A stretch of 64,000 nt of DNA from Bretschneidera sinensis (lineage: Eukaryota; Streptophyta; Magnoliopsida; Brassicales; Akaniaceae): assembly GCA_023935145.1 (NCBI GenBank), contig CM043699.1:124075036-124139035 (forward strand). The letters are read 5' to 3'. Positions 44,502-57,029 of the stretch are shown piece by piece. The notes under the pieces are model-generated. The model did not search any database. It was not told the origin of the DNA and saw only the letters and a list, made by a program, of their open reading frames with translations. Each line of letters opens with the position of its first letter. The first letter of the stretch is position 1. A program made the translations under genes and the position numbers.

Positions 44502-45759
44502 AATACCCCCAAACTTACATATTGCTAGTCCCATAGCAATACGAAACTAAAAACTAAATGAAAAAAAACAAAGAATATAAAGATAAGTTCATAACTCATG
44601 GTATCCAAAAATTTTAGGTGCACACACCACCATGATAATGATTCATGAACAAGCTTAAAAAGATGAACCCATCTTCGCCATTTATAGAAATGTTAAAATC
44701 TAATTATTTATAAAAGGCAGGCTAATGCATCATAAGTATGACTCAGTGTGAAGTGAATTAGCAAATAAAAATGAAGCTTCCGAATGAGTCCAATGTGTAA
44801 GGTCTCTATGTCTCAAGATTCACCTCATTTCCATCAGAATGAACGAAAATGGCATAGTTTTTATTTTCTTCTCTTTTTTGTAAGGCTCTGTTATGTTTAG
44901 TTTCCTTAAGCTTTCTAATTGACCCATGTAGCGAGTGTTGAGTCAATGACTCCCAAACCAGATGGTTTTAGAGCATTAGGTGTACAGACACCCCTTAGGA
45001 CTTACTAATTCGAGTCAAAAAGGCTACGAAATTAAACTGGCCTTAATACTATTAAACAAAATTCCAACCTTTTGACATGAACACTCACTGCTTACTGAGG
45101 CAAGAGGTCCAGTTACTCAGTGGAAAGTTTATTTATTATCATAATTTTCATTCATTTTTTTTTATATATGCCAAAGTTTTAATCCAACAAGTCATCCCGT
45201 TTCAGTTAAGACAGAAACATACACATTAAAATCAGATGTCATACCTCACATAATGCGTACTAATGTGCTCGTGTTAGATTAGAGATCAAACATGTGAATT
45301 CTTAAATGCCTCAAGTAAGTAACTAAATTTTAAAACTTTATCAACAGATCATGTGTTCCAAAATTTAAACTCACCAATGAATCACATCACAGAAATTGTT
45401 TAGATCAACCAAAATTTCAAAATAACATGAGCATGCATTAAAAAAAACAACAAATTAGGACAAAGTGTGTGTAATATGTCTCCTATACCCCCAAACTTAA
45501 ATTACACATTGACCCCAATGTGTGAATAATATGGAAAGAGTTGACCTGGGATATGGAAAACTATCTGGACTGGTATGGCTCATAGCATACCCCCAAACTT
45601 GAGCTGAAGTACGAGTTGTCTCTGAAAATAAAGACTGGAAAACAAACATTAATCATAAATATGTAAAATAATAAACAAACAAAAAGGATAAGCTGTGGGG
45701 TGCCTCCCATGAGCGCTAAGTTTAAAGTCTTCAGCCAGACTCTCTTTAGTAGATGACCC
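44502..45759 (-). other. E12 3' non-coding region with polypurine tract
   Basis: The polypurine tract (AAGTTTGGGGGTATT on the minus strand) is at 44502-44516, beside the LTR. Further copies lie at 45484-45498 and 45586-45600. The shared hairpin block is at about 44900-45130. There is no ORF. Confidence 0.8.
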
Positions 45760-47235
45760 TCAATCAGAGTAAATAGGATCCGTCAACAATATTGTCTCAA
45801 TGTCCGGACTCCTCAACTCCAAGAATGGTTTTAGCCTCTGTCCATTTATCTTGAAAGTTCTACCATTCTTTAGATCCTCAATCTCGATGGCCCCATGAGG
45901 AAAAACTGACCGAATAATAAAGGGGCCGGTCCATCGAGACTTGAGCTTGCCTGGGAAAAGATGCAGGCATGAGTTGTAAAGAAGAACTTTTTGACCCGGC
46001 TCAAAAGCTCGTCTCAAAATGTTTTGGTCACGAGTCTTCTTTATTTGTGCTTTATATGACCGTGCACACTCATATGCATCATTTCACAGCTCCACTAGTT
46101 CATTGAGTTGGAGCTTCCTTTGGGAGCTAGCCTTCAAAAGATTAAAGTTTAGCTATTTGATAGCCCAATAGGCTCTATGCTCTAATTCGACTGGAAGGTG
46201 ACAGGCTTTTCCGTACACAATACGATATGGAGACATGCTAATTGGTGTCTTAAATACTGTTCGATATGCCGACAGTGCATCAGTCAATCACAGAGACCAA
46301 TCCTTTTTATTAGGGTTCACAGTTTTCTCCAAAATGTGCTTAATCTCGCGATTGGAAATTTCCACTTGTTTACTCGTCTGTGGGTGATACGGGGTGGCAA
46401 CTTTGTGTGTGATGAAATACTTCTTCATGAACTAGTCAAAAATCCTGTTGCAAAAGTGCTTACCTCCATCACTTATAATTACTCGAGGCGTACCAAAATG
46501 AGCAAAGATATTGTTCTTCAAAAACTGGACCACAACTCTATGGTCATTGGTCTTGGATGCAACTGCTTCCACCCATTTGGACAAATAGTCCACAGCAACT
46601 AGAATGTACAGATAGCCAAAGAAGTTTGGGAAAGGTCCCATAAAATCAATGCCCAACACGACAAAAATCTCAACAATCAGAATGGGGTTGAGGGGCATCA
46701 TATTCCTCCTAGAAATACTCCCTAGCTTTTGGCAACGCTCACAAGATACACAGTAAGTGTGAGAGTCTCAAAACAGGGTAGGCCAATAGAATCCGCACTG
46801 CAAAATCTTCGCAGCGGTCTTTTTAGCACTGAAATGGCCTCCACAAGCATGATCATGACAAAAGGTGATGACATTAGATTGGTCATGCTCAGGAATACAC
46901 CTTTTGATGATCTGATCGGGACAATACTTGAACAGGTAAGGATCATCCCATAAAAAATGTTTTACCATGGCCAAAAACTTTGATTTATCTTGTCACCCCC
47001 AATGTAAAGGCATTTGACTGGTGACAAGATAGTTCACTATATTAGCAAACCATGGCGCGAGATTGTGAGCAATGTGCATCAATTACTCATCTGGAAAAGT
47101 CTCAGAAATGGGAGTGGTGGCCTCAGTGAAATCCATTATCAACCTAGACAAATGGTCCGCCACCACATTTTTAGAACTTTTCTTATCCCGAATCTCTATG
47201 TCGAACTTTTGAAGTAGCAAGATCCATCGGATAAG
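45760..47235 (-). pseudogene. E12 integrase, broken
   Basis: The zinc finger ([17 protein letters not shown]) is in the frame 46974-46768 and the core in 46701-46432, with GIDFMGPF and [12 protein letters not shown] at 46432-46434 cuts the core before the Glu of [10 protein letters not shown] (about 46365). The C-terminal domain is open at 46017-45760 ([20 protein letters not shown]). The catalytic residues are all present but spread over several frames. Confidence 0.9.
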
Positions 47236-48800
47236 ACGAGATTTAGCATCATTTTTTTAGAAAAGATACTTCAATGCTGCATGGTCCGAGTAGATAATGA
47301 CTTTAGATCCTAACAAGTAGGATCTGAACTTTTCTAATGCAAAAACGACTGCTAGCAACTCCTTCTCAGTGGTAGAATAATTGAGTTGTGCATCGTTTAG
47401 AGTTCGACTTGCATAATAGATAATATGAGGAAGTTTATCAACACACTGCCCCAAAACAATTCCAACAGCATAGTCTGATGCGTCACACATAATTTTAAAA
47501 GGCACACCCCAGTTGGGTGGCTGAATGATAGGTGTGGACATCAGAATCTTCTTCAGATCCCCAAATGCTTTCTTATAATCTTCATCAAATACAAATGGGG
47601 CATCCTTCATTAATAACTTGCACAAGGACTGGGCGGTCTTGCTGAAATTCTGGATAAATCGCCTGTAGAATCCTGCATGGTCCAGAAAAGAACGAACCTC
47701 CTTCACTGTACGTGGGGGTGGAAGGTTGAAAATCAGGTCCACCTTCGCTTTATCGACCTCAATCCCTCGATGAGATATGACGTGCCCCAGTACAATACCT
47801 TGCTTGACCATAAAATGGCACTTCTCCCAGTTAAGCACCAGGTTCTTCTCCTTGCACCGCACTAAAACTAAAGTGAGATGGTACAGACACTCCTCAAATG
47901 ATGAACCAAAGACGGAGAAGTCATCCATGAAAATCTCTAAAGAACGCTCCACCATGTCAGAGAATATGTTGATCATGCACCGCTGAAAAGTAGCAGGTGC
48001 ATTGCATAACCCAAAGGGCATGCGACAGTAGGCGAATGTCCCAAAAGGACAGGTAAATTTTTTCTTCTCCTGATCTTCAGGGTCCACGAGGACCTGGTTA
48101 TATCCAGAATAACCATCCAAAAAACAATAATACTCGTGCCCAGCCAAACACTCCACCATCTGATCAATAAATGGGAGTGAAAAATGATCCTTCCTTGTGG
48201 CAGCGTTCAGTTTACGGTAGTCTATACACACTCTCCATCCTAACTGAACACGAGTTGGCACCAACTCGTCGTCCTTATTCTTCACTACCGTTAATCCAGC
48301 TCGCTTGGGCATAACATGAATCAGGCTCACCCACTTGCTATCAGAGATAGGATAAATGATCCCTGCATCTAACATGTTAATTACTTCTGCCCTCACAACC
48401 TCTTGTATAGTTGGGTTGAGCCTTCTTTGTGGCTCCCTCGATGGTTTGGCATTCTCCTCCAAGCATTACTAACAAGGGGCTGATTCCCCTGATATCCTCA
48501 ATAGTCCAGCCTATAGCTTCCTTGTGCTCTCTCAAAACATCTAATAATTTCTCTTCTTGAGCCTCAACCAAATCTGAAGCTATAATCACAGGCAAAGACT
48601 TTGCTGGACCTAGGAACTTATATTGAAGATTGTCCGGTAAAGGTTTAAGTTCTTTCTTAGGAGGCTCAAGTTCTTCAATCTCTTCTTTCTCACTACTCTC
48701 CGTAGGAACAGACTCTTAAATGGCATTTGCTTGCTCAAGTAACTTATCCAAATCCATATCCTCTCCAAACTGAGCAAAGCATTCCTCCAGAGGGTCCTCC
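47236..48800 (-). pseudogene. E12 linker, RT and RNase H, broken
   Basis: The frame 48462-47257 holds most of RT and RNase H in one piece: ISDSKWVSLIHVMPKRAG, CIDYRKLN, PFGLCNAPATFQ, FMDDFSVFG with both catalytic Asp residues, and then RNase H with [34 protein letters not shown] and [13 protein letters not shown]. The N-terminal part lies in another frame (48595-48377) after a shift near 48465. Of all RT domains in the window this one has the longest unbroken stretch through RNase H. Confidence 0.92.
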
Positions 48801-49564
48801 ATGCTTTATTCATCCACTGTCTCTTCAATAATCTCCTCTATTAAGCATATATTTCTCACTTCAGCAAATTCTAGTGGTTGTTTAGTGATATTAAAAATAT
48901 TCAACTCCACTGTCATATTTCCGAAGGAAATCTTCATCACTCCTGTCCTACAATTGATTAGGGCGTTAGCCATGGCTAAGAATGGTCACCCTAGAATCAC
49001 CGGTATCTAAATCCCTATATTCTGGATCGGCTCTATATCTAGCACAATAAAATCCACAGGAAAATAAAACTGATCTACCTTTATCAAAACGTCCTCAACT
49101 ACTCCCCGTGGTATTTTCACTGACCTGTCAGCCAATTGAAGTGTTGTGGATATGGGCTTCAATTCTCCTAACCCTAACTGCAAATAGACTTAATAGGGTA
49201 GAAGATTCACACTGGCTCCTAAATCCAATAGAGCCCTCTCAATCTGGCTGACTCCTATCATGTAAGAGATGGTAGGACATCTTGGGTCCTTATACTTGAT
49301 CGGTAGCTTGCACTGAAGGATTGAGCTAACCTGCTCGGTCAAAAATGCCTTCTTCGGGACATTCGTCCTCCTTTTTATAGTGATCAAGTCCTTTAAGAAC
49401 TTGGCATATGATGGCACTTGCTCGATGGTGTCCAAAAGTGGAATATTGATTTGGACTCGCTTGAAAACCTCCAGAATTTCTTCAAACTTCCCTCCTTTCT
49501 TGGGTGCTTGTAATCTCTCAGGGTACGGTGCTTTAGGTACAAACGACCCAGAAGGGTCATTCAC
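48801..49564 (-). pseudogene. E12 protease, broken
   Basis: The N-terminal part is open at 49564-49190: gag-protease boundary VPSYAKFLKDLITIKRRTNV, then ALLDLGASVNLLPY. It ends in a TAA at 49190-49192 where E8 continues SVYIQLG. The C-terminal half (LADRSVKIPRGVVEDVLIKV, near 49100) and the NIFNITK linker follow in the same region with further stops. Confidence 0.85.
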
Positions 49565-51225
49565 AATAGGAGTAGCTGTAGATGGCTCAGCATCTCTCTT
49601 CTCCTTGTTGCTACTTTTTTATCTTTGCTGCATAGCAAGGCTCTCTTACACTCGATTGTCCACTTGTCTCCCAGACCTTAATATGATAATCGATTGCACT
49701 TGTTCCTACCCGTGCATAGGATTTGATGAATTTCCAACCACAAACTATCTCTTCTGGTTGGTCACAGGCTGGCTGGGGAACTTTCTATTTTCTCTTTCAC
49801 CCAAGTGATTGCGATTTGCCCCATTTGACTCTCTAGATTGGCAATCGCTTGGGTGTTTACTATTGTTGCACTCCGCACTTCGCCGATGGATTGGCCGGTC
49901 ATCTTCATGAACTCCTTAAAGGTATCCTCCAATGACTGTGAAATCGGCGTTGGCGCTTGAGTGGGAGTATAGTAAACAGATGCTGGTGCTGGATGGACTG
50001 AGTGACCATGACTTATAATTGGTGGAGGCAATCCAGGAGGGTATTGATTGTGAGCATTATGAGGGGCTCCTCCCTGATTCAACGATTAGTTCTGCTTCCA
50101 TGAAAAATTAATGTGGTTTCGCCACCCTGGATTGTAAGTCTCAGAGTAGGATCCACTTGATTGCCTCCGATAGTCATTGAAAGCGTTGACATGTTCCGTG
50201 GGACACTCAGCAAAAGCCGGCATAGATGGACAATTCTATGCTAAATGCATAGGACTAGCACAGATGGAACATCAATCGTCATTAATTGTATTGGCAGCAT
50301 TGATGGACTTGCCCATAGTGAGAGCGTAAATTTTCTTGGTAAGAGTATCTATCTTTATCTTCAAGTCAGTCTCCTCCTTAATCTCATAGATGCCTCCTTT
50401 CCTAGGAGCACGAATGGACTTATCCCGACAGCTTGAAAAATCCCACTGCTGCGAGTTGTTAGACAGTTTGTCCAATGCCTTGTATGCTTCATCCCTTGTC
50501 AGACTTAAGAATGCCCCCCAATTCATAGACTTGATCATGCTACGGTTGGGTTGAGTCAACCTTTGGTAGAAAAACTGAACAAGTCTCCACTTCTCATATC
50601 CATGTAGAGGGCATCTAATCAGTAACTCTTTAAAATGCTCCCAACTCTCAGAAAACTTCTCATCCTCCTTCTGAGTGAAAGAACTAATCTCCTTTCGGTA
50701 CTCATTCACTCTAGACATTGGGAAAAATTTATTATAGAATTTACTCAATAGATTTTCCCAAGATGTAATAGACCCAGACGTGTTGGAATCCAATCATGCC
50801 CTTGCTCTATCATGAAGAGAAAAAGGGAAAAGTCTAAGATGGACTGACTCCTCAAAGAAGTTTTGGAACTTGAATGTGGCACAAATATCTTTGAACTTCT
50901 GCACATGGCTGTAAGGATTTTCAAGATTTAAGCCATGAAATGAGGGTACGAGTTGGATGACATGTGGCTTTAAATCAAAATGGGTAGCATTGGAGGGTGG
51001 CAACACAATGCAGGAAGATGAGTTAGTCGCAACTGGTGCGAACAAATCTCTCAGGGACGTGGTCGAGTCCACGTTCCACGCTCCAGGTTACTCTTGGTTC
51101 CTCAAGTTTTCTCCCATCTCAATTGTCTCTTGTTCAGCAAGTGACTTCTTCTGTCTCCTAAGAGTTCTTTCTAAATCGGGGTCTAAAGGTGTCAATTCTA
51201 AATTTAGGGATCTCCGACCAAGCAT
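49565..51225 (-). pseudogene. E12 gag, broken
   Basis: I place the start at the Met at 51225 (MLGRRSLNLELTPLDPDLER), which gives the same N-terminus as E8. The core is open at 51072-50794 and 50793-50272 (RLFPFSLHDRARA). A TGA between them (50794-50796) replaces the Trp codon of AWLD. The frame is lost again near 50270 and is open at 50082-49762. The TLRSGRQ-like motif lies near 49670. Confidence 0.88.
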
Positions 51226-51357
51226 ACACCAAACAGAAAACAGCAAAACAAACTAACTAGCAGTAGCAGCAAAATAAAATAAAACAAAAATGCTAACTAA
51301 ACTAGTAGAGAAATAAAATTAATTTAGACAAAAATTTTACAAACAAAAACAATTCCC

Positions 51358-51374
51358 TGGCAACGGTGCCAAAA
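51358..51374 (-). promoter_or_regulatory. E12 primer binding site (tRNA-Asp)
   Basis: On the minus strand it reads TTTTTGGCACCGTTGCCAGGG over this stretch; the core TGGCACCGTTGCCAGGG is the tRNA-Asp complement with two G-to-A changes. Confidence 0.88.
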
Positions 51375-51377
51375 ACT

Positions 51378-52722
51378 TGTTGTGAGTTTTAAATTACTCA
51401 CAAGCGCACGAGTCGTTTGCAATATAGTGTGTGCAAGTGCGAGGTTGAATCCATAGGGAATTGCGTTGTGAAATCTAAACTAACCTTATTTTAACCTAGT
51501 TCTGAATTGTGAATTATATTTTGCAAAACAAATATAAACTAAACTAAATTGATTTAATAACTAATGATGAAAACACTAAGGTTTCTGAATCCACCCAACC
51601 AAAGTAAAGCATATATCTTCATGTTCTATATAAAAATAATCTATCAAAACATTCCGTGAATCCAACTTAAACAAAAAACAACGAATATTCCAATTAAACC
51701 AAAAGCATCCAATGTATCTGCTTTTAACAAATCACAAAAGAAATCCAATTTAATTGAAAAATATTTGATGTATCCATCGGATGAATCACGCAGAATATCC
51801 AACAGAACAATTAAAAACTACCAATCATAAAAATTTACTCAAACAATTGAAATAGCACATTTAAACTAAATATATTAGAATTGTATGAACATATCTGAAA
51901 ATATAATGCTAAACAATGGCGAGGCTTCATCTTCAACCTTAGCTGAAGATTTTAGCCACTCATGATGATGAAATTAAATTTCACAATAAAAAGTGCTAAG
52001 CTTTAAAAACTTGAAAATAATTAAAACTGACTGTACATTGGGAGAAATTCCACATGCTGTTGGGCAGCACTTCCCCTGGTAGTGGCAAAAGCCCTTAGGA
52101 GATCTACTAGAATGCTAGTAGAAATCCACCAGACTGCACACTGAATAATGAAGTGAGGTAGTGTTTATATAAGGGAATTCCCGGAGTACAATGAGCTGTA
52201 AATTCTATGTGAGATACTGGTCCTTTGTGATCGATCGCAAGTCTGGTGTGATCGATCATAACATGGTGCGATGTAATGTGTCTGGCGTGCTGTAAGTGCT
52301 TCCTATCCGATGTGGGATGTGCGAGTCACTTGCGATCGATCGCAACCCTGTTGCGCTCGAGTGCATCACAATGTGCTGCAATATATATGATACTTCTGTT
52401 GTTTCCTCTCAAATGTGGGATGTGTGAGTCACTTGCGATCGATCGCAAGTCTGGTGCACTCGAGCACAGGTGCGATTGATCTCATGCCTTGTGCGCACGA
52501 TCGCAGTTGCGATCGATCGCATGTGCTGTGAGCTCGATCGCACTAGGCATCCTCAGCTTTTGCTCTTTAAGCCCTGAAATTTCCACATTGCTTCATTTTA
52601 TTCCAAAACCTATTAAAACACAGAAAACACAAAAAATAGATAAAATAGCACAAAATAGAATAACTAAGAACTCAACAAATGTAAACTAAGGGGCTAAAAC
52701 ATGTAATATTTAGCACTCATCA
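51378..52722 (-). repeat. E12 5' LTR (right)
   Basis: It runs from TGATGAGTGCTAAATATTAC at 52722 (element orientation) to ACTCACAACA at 51378. The motif array is at 52224-52545. It aligns with the left LTR along its full length. Confidence 0.96.
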
Positions 52723-52727
52723 GAAGA

Positions 52728-53457
52728 CTCAAGGAAGCAACAACTTCTCCTCCATCAAAGTGTTCAACCATGAGCCCCATGGCTAACTAATCTCCAAGCA
52801 AGGCAAAGGGATGAATCCATAGGTGTAGCTGTTCCTATTTTTCTTTATTTGATTTAGTTGTAATAGAGCTTTATCATTAAGAAATTGTTATGATTTACTT
52901 TTTAATCTAACTATAAGATTTCATCTAATCCGGTGATTATATTTTTCTCCTTGATATAAGTTTAGTCATGCTTTCCTTATGTCAAGATTATTTGGGTATG
53001 ATTGAGTCCGGTAGGTTTATCCTTTAGGCTTGTCCATTACTGCAATATTTTCATAAAAGATATATTGTCGTTTCTTGATAAACCTATAGGATATATCATG
53101 TGTGCATGAATCGAAAATGTATTTCATAACAATCAAATTAGGGTTTATACATGTTCTCATTGAATATTTGCCGATTGCATGTTTAAGATGTGAAACGTGC
53201 AATCGAGATAAAACAACTGAATCAAGTTAGGATTAAGGCAACGAACCTGGGGAGGATTCTCAGATCCTTGTTGTGCCAATATTATATTTTACAACCCACA
53301 CAATTACTTCATCATCAATTCCAGATTCTCTATTTATTTTGATTATATCGTCTCATATTAAAGTTTACATCTTTCTTTATAGTTAACTTGTCTCCCTGTG
53401 GAATCGACACCCCAAAGCCATGCTACAACTACCGCATTACTGTTTTAGGCATAATCA
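52728..53457 (+). repeat. E11 3' LTR, second part
   Basis: This continues the E11 LTR after the GAAGA duplication. It has the U5 region with CTCCCTGTGGAATCGACACC near 53394 and ends GGCATAATCA. It matches E2 (minus strand, 3314-3940). Confidence 0.9.
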
Positions 53458-53577
53458 ATTATCTTCTCCAATAGCCAAGTCCACTTTCTGTTGCATTAGA
53501 ACCGCCTTAATCTTCCGCTTCCACAGGGAAAAATCTCCCTTTCCATCAAATTTCTCAACCACGAAATTTGAAGCCAT
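53458..53577 (-). pseudogene. E10 gag, first 40 residues
   Basis: The minus strand from ATG at 53577 reads MASNFVVEKFDGKGDFSLWK and onward through VLMQQKVDLAIGEDN. This is the usual N-terminus of copia gag (F-DG-G-FS-W signature). The frame is cut at 53458 by the E11 LTR. The start fits the family and lies about 225 bp after the primer site. Confidence 0.88.
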
Positions 53578-53629
53578 CTTTGCGGACAAGATCCCAGTTT
53601 TATGCAATACCCGCAAATGCTTTCTTCAA

Positions 53630-53727
53630 CCTCAAGAACACGATCGAAGATGGATCTTAACACCATTCTTGAATCACCCTCAAGAACACGATCTGATCTT
53701 GATCTTTACTCCGTTCTTGAATCACCC
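53630..53727 (-). repeat. Tandem duplication in the E10 leader
   Basis: Two adjacent copies of about 48 bases, each starting CCTCAAGAACACGATC and ending CGTTCTTGAATCAC or CATTCTTGAATCAC. They lie in the untranslated leader between the primer site and gag. Confidence 0.85.
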
Positions 53728-53802
53728 AAGAAGTTGATCTTTGATTCTTGGAGTCTTGACTCCGTAACCTTCTTGTTCTTGCTCCGATACCCAGCTGTGC
53801 AA

Positions 53803-53815
53803 GCTCTGATACCAC
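53803..53815 (-). promoter_or_regulatory. E10 primer binding site (initiator tRNA-Met)
   Basis: The minus strand reads GTGGTATCAGAGC directly beside the 5' LTR end (CTAACA). It is the usual copia primer site. Confidence 0.93.
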
Positions 53816-54784
53816 TGTTAGAAATCACCTTGACAAGATGCCCAGGTGGTGATCTTCCAAACACCCAAGTCTAGAATAACTTGTAGAAAGAAATACAACA
53901 ATCGAAAGCAAGAAAGAAAAGAAGACAAGTGATTTGTTATCGAGGTTCGGTAATAGCCTACGTCCCCGTGAGTTCTTCTGAACTCTCTGCACTAAATCAA
54001 TGGTTCTTTACAATTACAGCAACCCTCTTCAAGAAGCTCAAGTTCTTGAAGAAACCAAGAAGAGAAGAAAAAAGATGATAAGAACTAACAATGCTCTCTA
54101 TCTAATCTAGACTCCTCTCTCTTTATAACCAGCCTCACTACAATGAGTCCCTCTTGTGTTTTGTGTCTTTGCACTCTCACACAATTCTCTCTTGTATGTC
54201 ACTCTTTACAATTGATCTCAAATTATATCACAAATTTGTGTTGAGAATGAAGCTAGCTGACCCTTTATATAGTGCACCTACTTCTTGTCTAATCTTGAGA
54301 GTTAATCTCCACCCTTAGATCTTGATGACCACTTGACCATGGCCCTCCATCAATCCTAAGTGGTGCTGTGCATTTTAACCTTGCATTCATACACCAAAGA
54401 GGAGGTTTAAACAAGCTATCCATGTGTGCATCAGTTTGCCTAGCGCCTAGGCGCTGAACAGGGGGCTGTGAGGCACTAGACAAAGCTCATTTGCACCACA
54501 TTCTGGGCGGTGCGGTGCGGCGCTGCCCTTCTTCATACTTCATCCTTGCTGGGTGGTGAGGTGCTGGTGAAGGGGAAATAAGGCACACACTGATGCTCCC
54601 CTTCACACAACAGTGCGCACTACTTTGCTTTGCTGTTTAGGGGTGTGCATACACACCCAAATGGATGCACACACATGTGTGCACTCCTTTAACATGCTGT
54701 ATTTTAATCTTCCAACCTTGGTTTAGACTTTAACCATCTTCAAACCATGTTTAGACATGTTTAAACCTTAGATAAATACCAACA
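53816..54784 (-). repeat. E10 5' LTR (right)
   Basis: It runs from TGTTGGTATTTATC at 54784 to TTTCTAACA at 53816 (element orientation). The GGTGCGGTGC-type array is at about 54430-54600 and the TATA box near 54263-54272. It aligns with 36522-37512. Confidence 0.93.
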
Positions 54785-56000
54785 TATCCAGATACTCAGT
54801 ACACTAACTCACTTTAGGGGTACACCTAGTGAGGATCCACACTTGCACCTTCGAGAGTTCTTCGACCTTTGCTAATTCCAGCACATCCGAGGCTTAGACC
54901 AAGAAGGAATAAGGTTAATTCTGTTCCCTTTTTCCTTAAAAGATAATGCTAAACTTTGGTATAATTCTTTGCCTGCAGTTTCTATTCACAATTAGGAGGA
55001 GTTGGCTAGCAAATTCCTAAGGAAGTTTTTCCCAGCCCAAAAGACGAAGCAAATGAGGAAGGAAATTCAATCTTTCCAACAAAATGATGGAGATCTATTC
55101 TTCGAGGCCTGGTGACACTTCAACGAGCTACTACTCAAATGCCCACACCACAACCTACCCCAAGACGAACTGGTACAAGCTTTCTATGAAGGTTTGAGTG
55201 ACATTAACAAAAATATTGTGGATTTAGGTTGTGGAGGAGTGCTAATGGAGAAAAGCAGCAAAGAAGCGATGAAACTTTTCGAAACCCTAAGTGAACACAC
55301 TTAGCAGTTCTCCTCTCGAGGTAGACATATAACTAAGAGTAAGGGCATGTCTGAGGTAAACTTGAATGGATGATCATCTCCTCAAATAGCTACTGTGGAG
55401 AGGAAACTAGACCTATTGGTTAAAGCTATGGCTGCTCAAAACACCTCATCTAACCCACCAGCTACACCACTCCAGGTATGTGCTGTTTGCTCCCAATTTG
55501 ATCATAATACTGATACATATCCCTTGTATTCATTTGTAGATCATGAGCAAGCAAACTTTGTGGGACCAAACAATTATCCACCGAAGAACAACCCTTATGC
55601 AAACACATACAACCCTGGATGGCAGAATCACCCGAATTTCTAATGGAGCAACAATCAGAACTGTCAAGGGCAGCAAAGAAACTTCCAACCAGCTGCCCAA
55701 TCTGTTCCCAAACCAAAGAAGAACGACCTCAAAAGTCTTCTGAGGTAATTGGTGTCTCAGCAGCAACAACTCATGACTACACATGAACAATTCATGGAAG
55801 AAACGAGATAATTTCGGAATGAGATGAGACAAATCACTGCAAAACATGATCAAGCCATCTAAGGACTAGAGGTACAAATGGGGAATTGGCCAAGGAACTG
55901 AGTACTTGAAAATAAGGGGAGCTTCCAGCCCAACCACTACCTAATCCAAGAGGACATCAGCAACTGAATGCTGTAACAACTTTAAGAAGTGGTAAGATCA
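54785..56000 (+). pseudogene. E9 gag, main part
   Basis: It continues gag after E10. HFRGTPSEDPHLHLREFFDL (about 54820) leads into the gag core LFPFSLKDNAKLWYNSLP (about 54930), then FLRKFFPAQKTKQMRKEIQS, FNELLLKCPHHN and VQAFYEGLS. The zinc-knuckle-like CAVCSQFDHNTDTYP lies at about 55480-55525, with the last Cys lost. NTYNPGWQNHPNF follows. Stops (for example TGA near 55112, TAG near 55302 and TAA at 55641-55643) break the frame. Confidence 0.85.
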
Positions 56001-56695
56001 TCGGCACCAATGAGCCTACACGAGCATCTCCAAACCAAGCATCCACATCTAAAGTAAGTGAGATGGAAAAGGTAATTGCACCTCCACCCTTCCCTCAAAG
56101 GTTAGTGAAGTCTAAAAAGGAAACTAAACTGAGTGACATTTTCGAAACCTTGAAAAAGGTGGAAATAAACACTTATTTATTAGATACAATAAAACAACTT
56201 CCTGCTTATGCTAAGTTTTTAAAAAATTGTTGCACTAACAAAAGGAAGTTTTAGGAGCATGAGAAGGTAGCCTTGACCGAAGAGGTGAGTGCTATATTAT
56301 TAAGGAAATTACCACCAAAACCAAAAGATCCAAGTAGTTTTACTATTCCTTACACGCTAGGTGACCAGCTTTTTGAGCATGCATTATTGGATCTAGAAGT
56401 GAGTGCCAACTTGTTACCATACAGTGTATTCAAGACACTAGGTTTAGGGGAACTCCAACCAATCTCCATTACTTTGCAATTGGCTGACAGAAGCATCAAA
56501 CGACCGAGAGGTATCCTCGAGGATGTTTTGGTAAGAGTAAGTAAATTTATTTTACCTACTGATTTTATTGTGTTAGACATGGAGGAATGCCATATGCCTT
56601 CACCACTCCCTATCATCTTAAGAAGACCATTTATGATCACTATTGACACAAATATTAGTGTAAAAAAAGGGCATTGTCATTATGAGAGTAAATGA
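56001..56695 (+). pseudogene. E9 protease
   Basis: The boundary region (KSKKETKLSDIFETLKKVEI, LPAYAKFLKNCC) is at 56063-56254. The protease at 56273-56695 has ALLDLEVSANLLPYSVF. The active-site D-L-G of the other elements has become D-L-E. LADRSIKRPRGILEDVLVRV and DFIVLDMEE follow. The lost Gly makes activity doubtful. The frame is otherwise open for 140 residues. Confidence 0.85.
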
Positions 56696-57029
56696 TGAAG
56701 AGATGGAATTCAAAATATTTAATACACTAGAATCCACTAAAACTGATGATGAGTGTTATAATGTGAGCTTAATGCAAGATATTGTTGAGAAAGTTTCTAA
56801 GGTCCATCACACTGCTCCATTGGAGACCATCCCTAACCATGATGACACAAGATGGGACATTGGGCCAAAGGATGGCGATGTGATTAAAGATGTCAATGGA
56901 GCTATGCACACTAGCATGAACACACCAACGCCTCCAAGTAAGTATATTCTCCCAATTGAACCTTCTGAACTTACTAATACTACTTTCCCTTCTTCTACTA
57001 TCCAGGTACCAAGATTGAAGATGCAGTAG
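56682..57029 (+). pseudogene. E9 post-protease linker
   Basis: An open frame overlapping the protease end by 14 bases. EEMEFKIFNTLE is the conserved strand after the protease (compare MTVELNIFD in E8). The rest is an acidic linker of no known role. It ends in a stop where other elements run into RT, and RT does not follow. Confidence 0.65.

Larger units (their letters stand above)
43147..52722 (-). mobile_element. E12: complete Athila-like element, target duplication GAAGA
   Basis: A 9,576 bp element with LTRs of 1,355 bp (left, 3') and 1,345 bp (right, 5'), and target duplication GAAGA at 43142-43146 and 52723-52727. It belongs to a sister subfamily of E8 with LTR start TGATGA(A/G)TGC. All gag-pol domains are present but broken. 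The two LTRs differ by a 13-base gap near 51472 and scattered substitutions. It is the innermost insertion of the right half. Confidence 0.97.
40157..53457 (+). mobile_element. E11: Athila-like element, 3' remnant inside E10
   Basis: A plus-strand remnant with the integrase C-terminus, a 2.1 kb 3' region and a 3' LTR (42522-43146 plus 52728-53457) that is split by E12. It belongs to the same family as E2. The 5' LTR and most of gag-pol are gone. The copia gag sequence that should lie left of it is also missing, so one deletion probably removed both. The left edge at about 40157-40165 is approximate. Confidence 0.85.
36522..54784 (-). mobile_element. E10: Ty1/copia element inserted in E9 gag
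   Basis: A minus-strand copia element. Its LTRs are 36522-37512 (3') and 53816-54784 (5'), with a tRNA-Met primer site beside the 5' LTR. The domain order, in element orientation, is gag (first 40 residues only), then a gap filled by E11, then integrase, RT and RNase H, as expected for copia. Most of gag is missing at the left edge of E11. The flanks TCCAC and TATCC do not form a clear target duplication. Confidence 0.92.
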
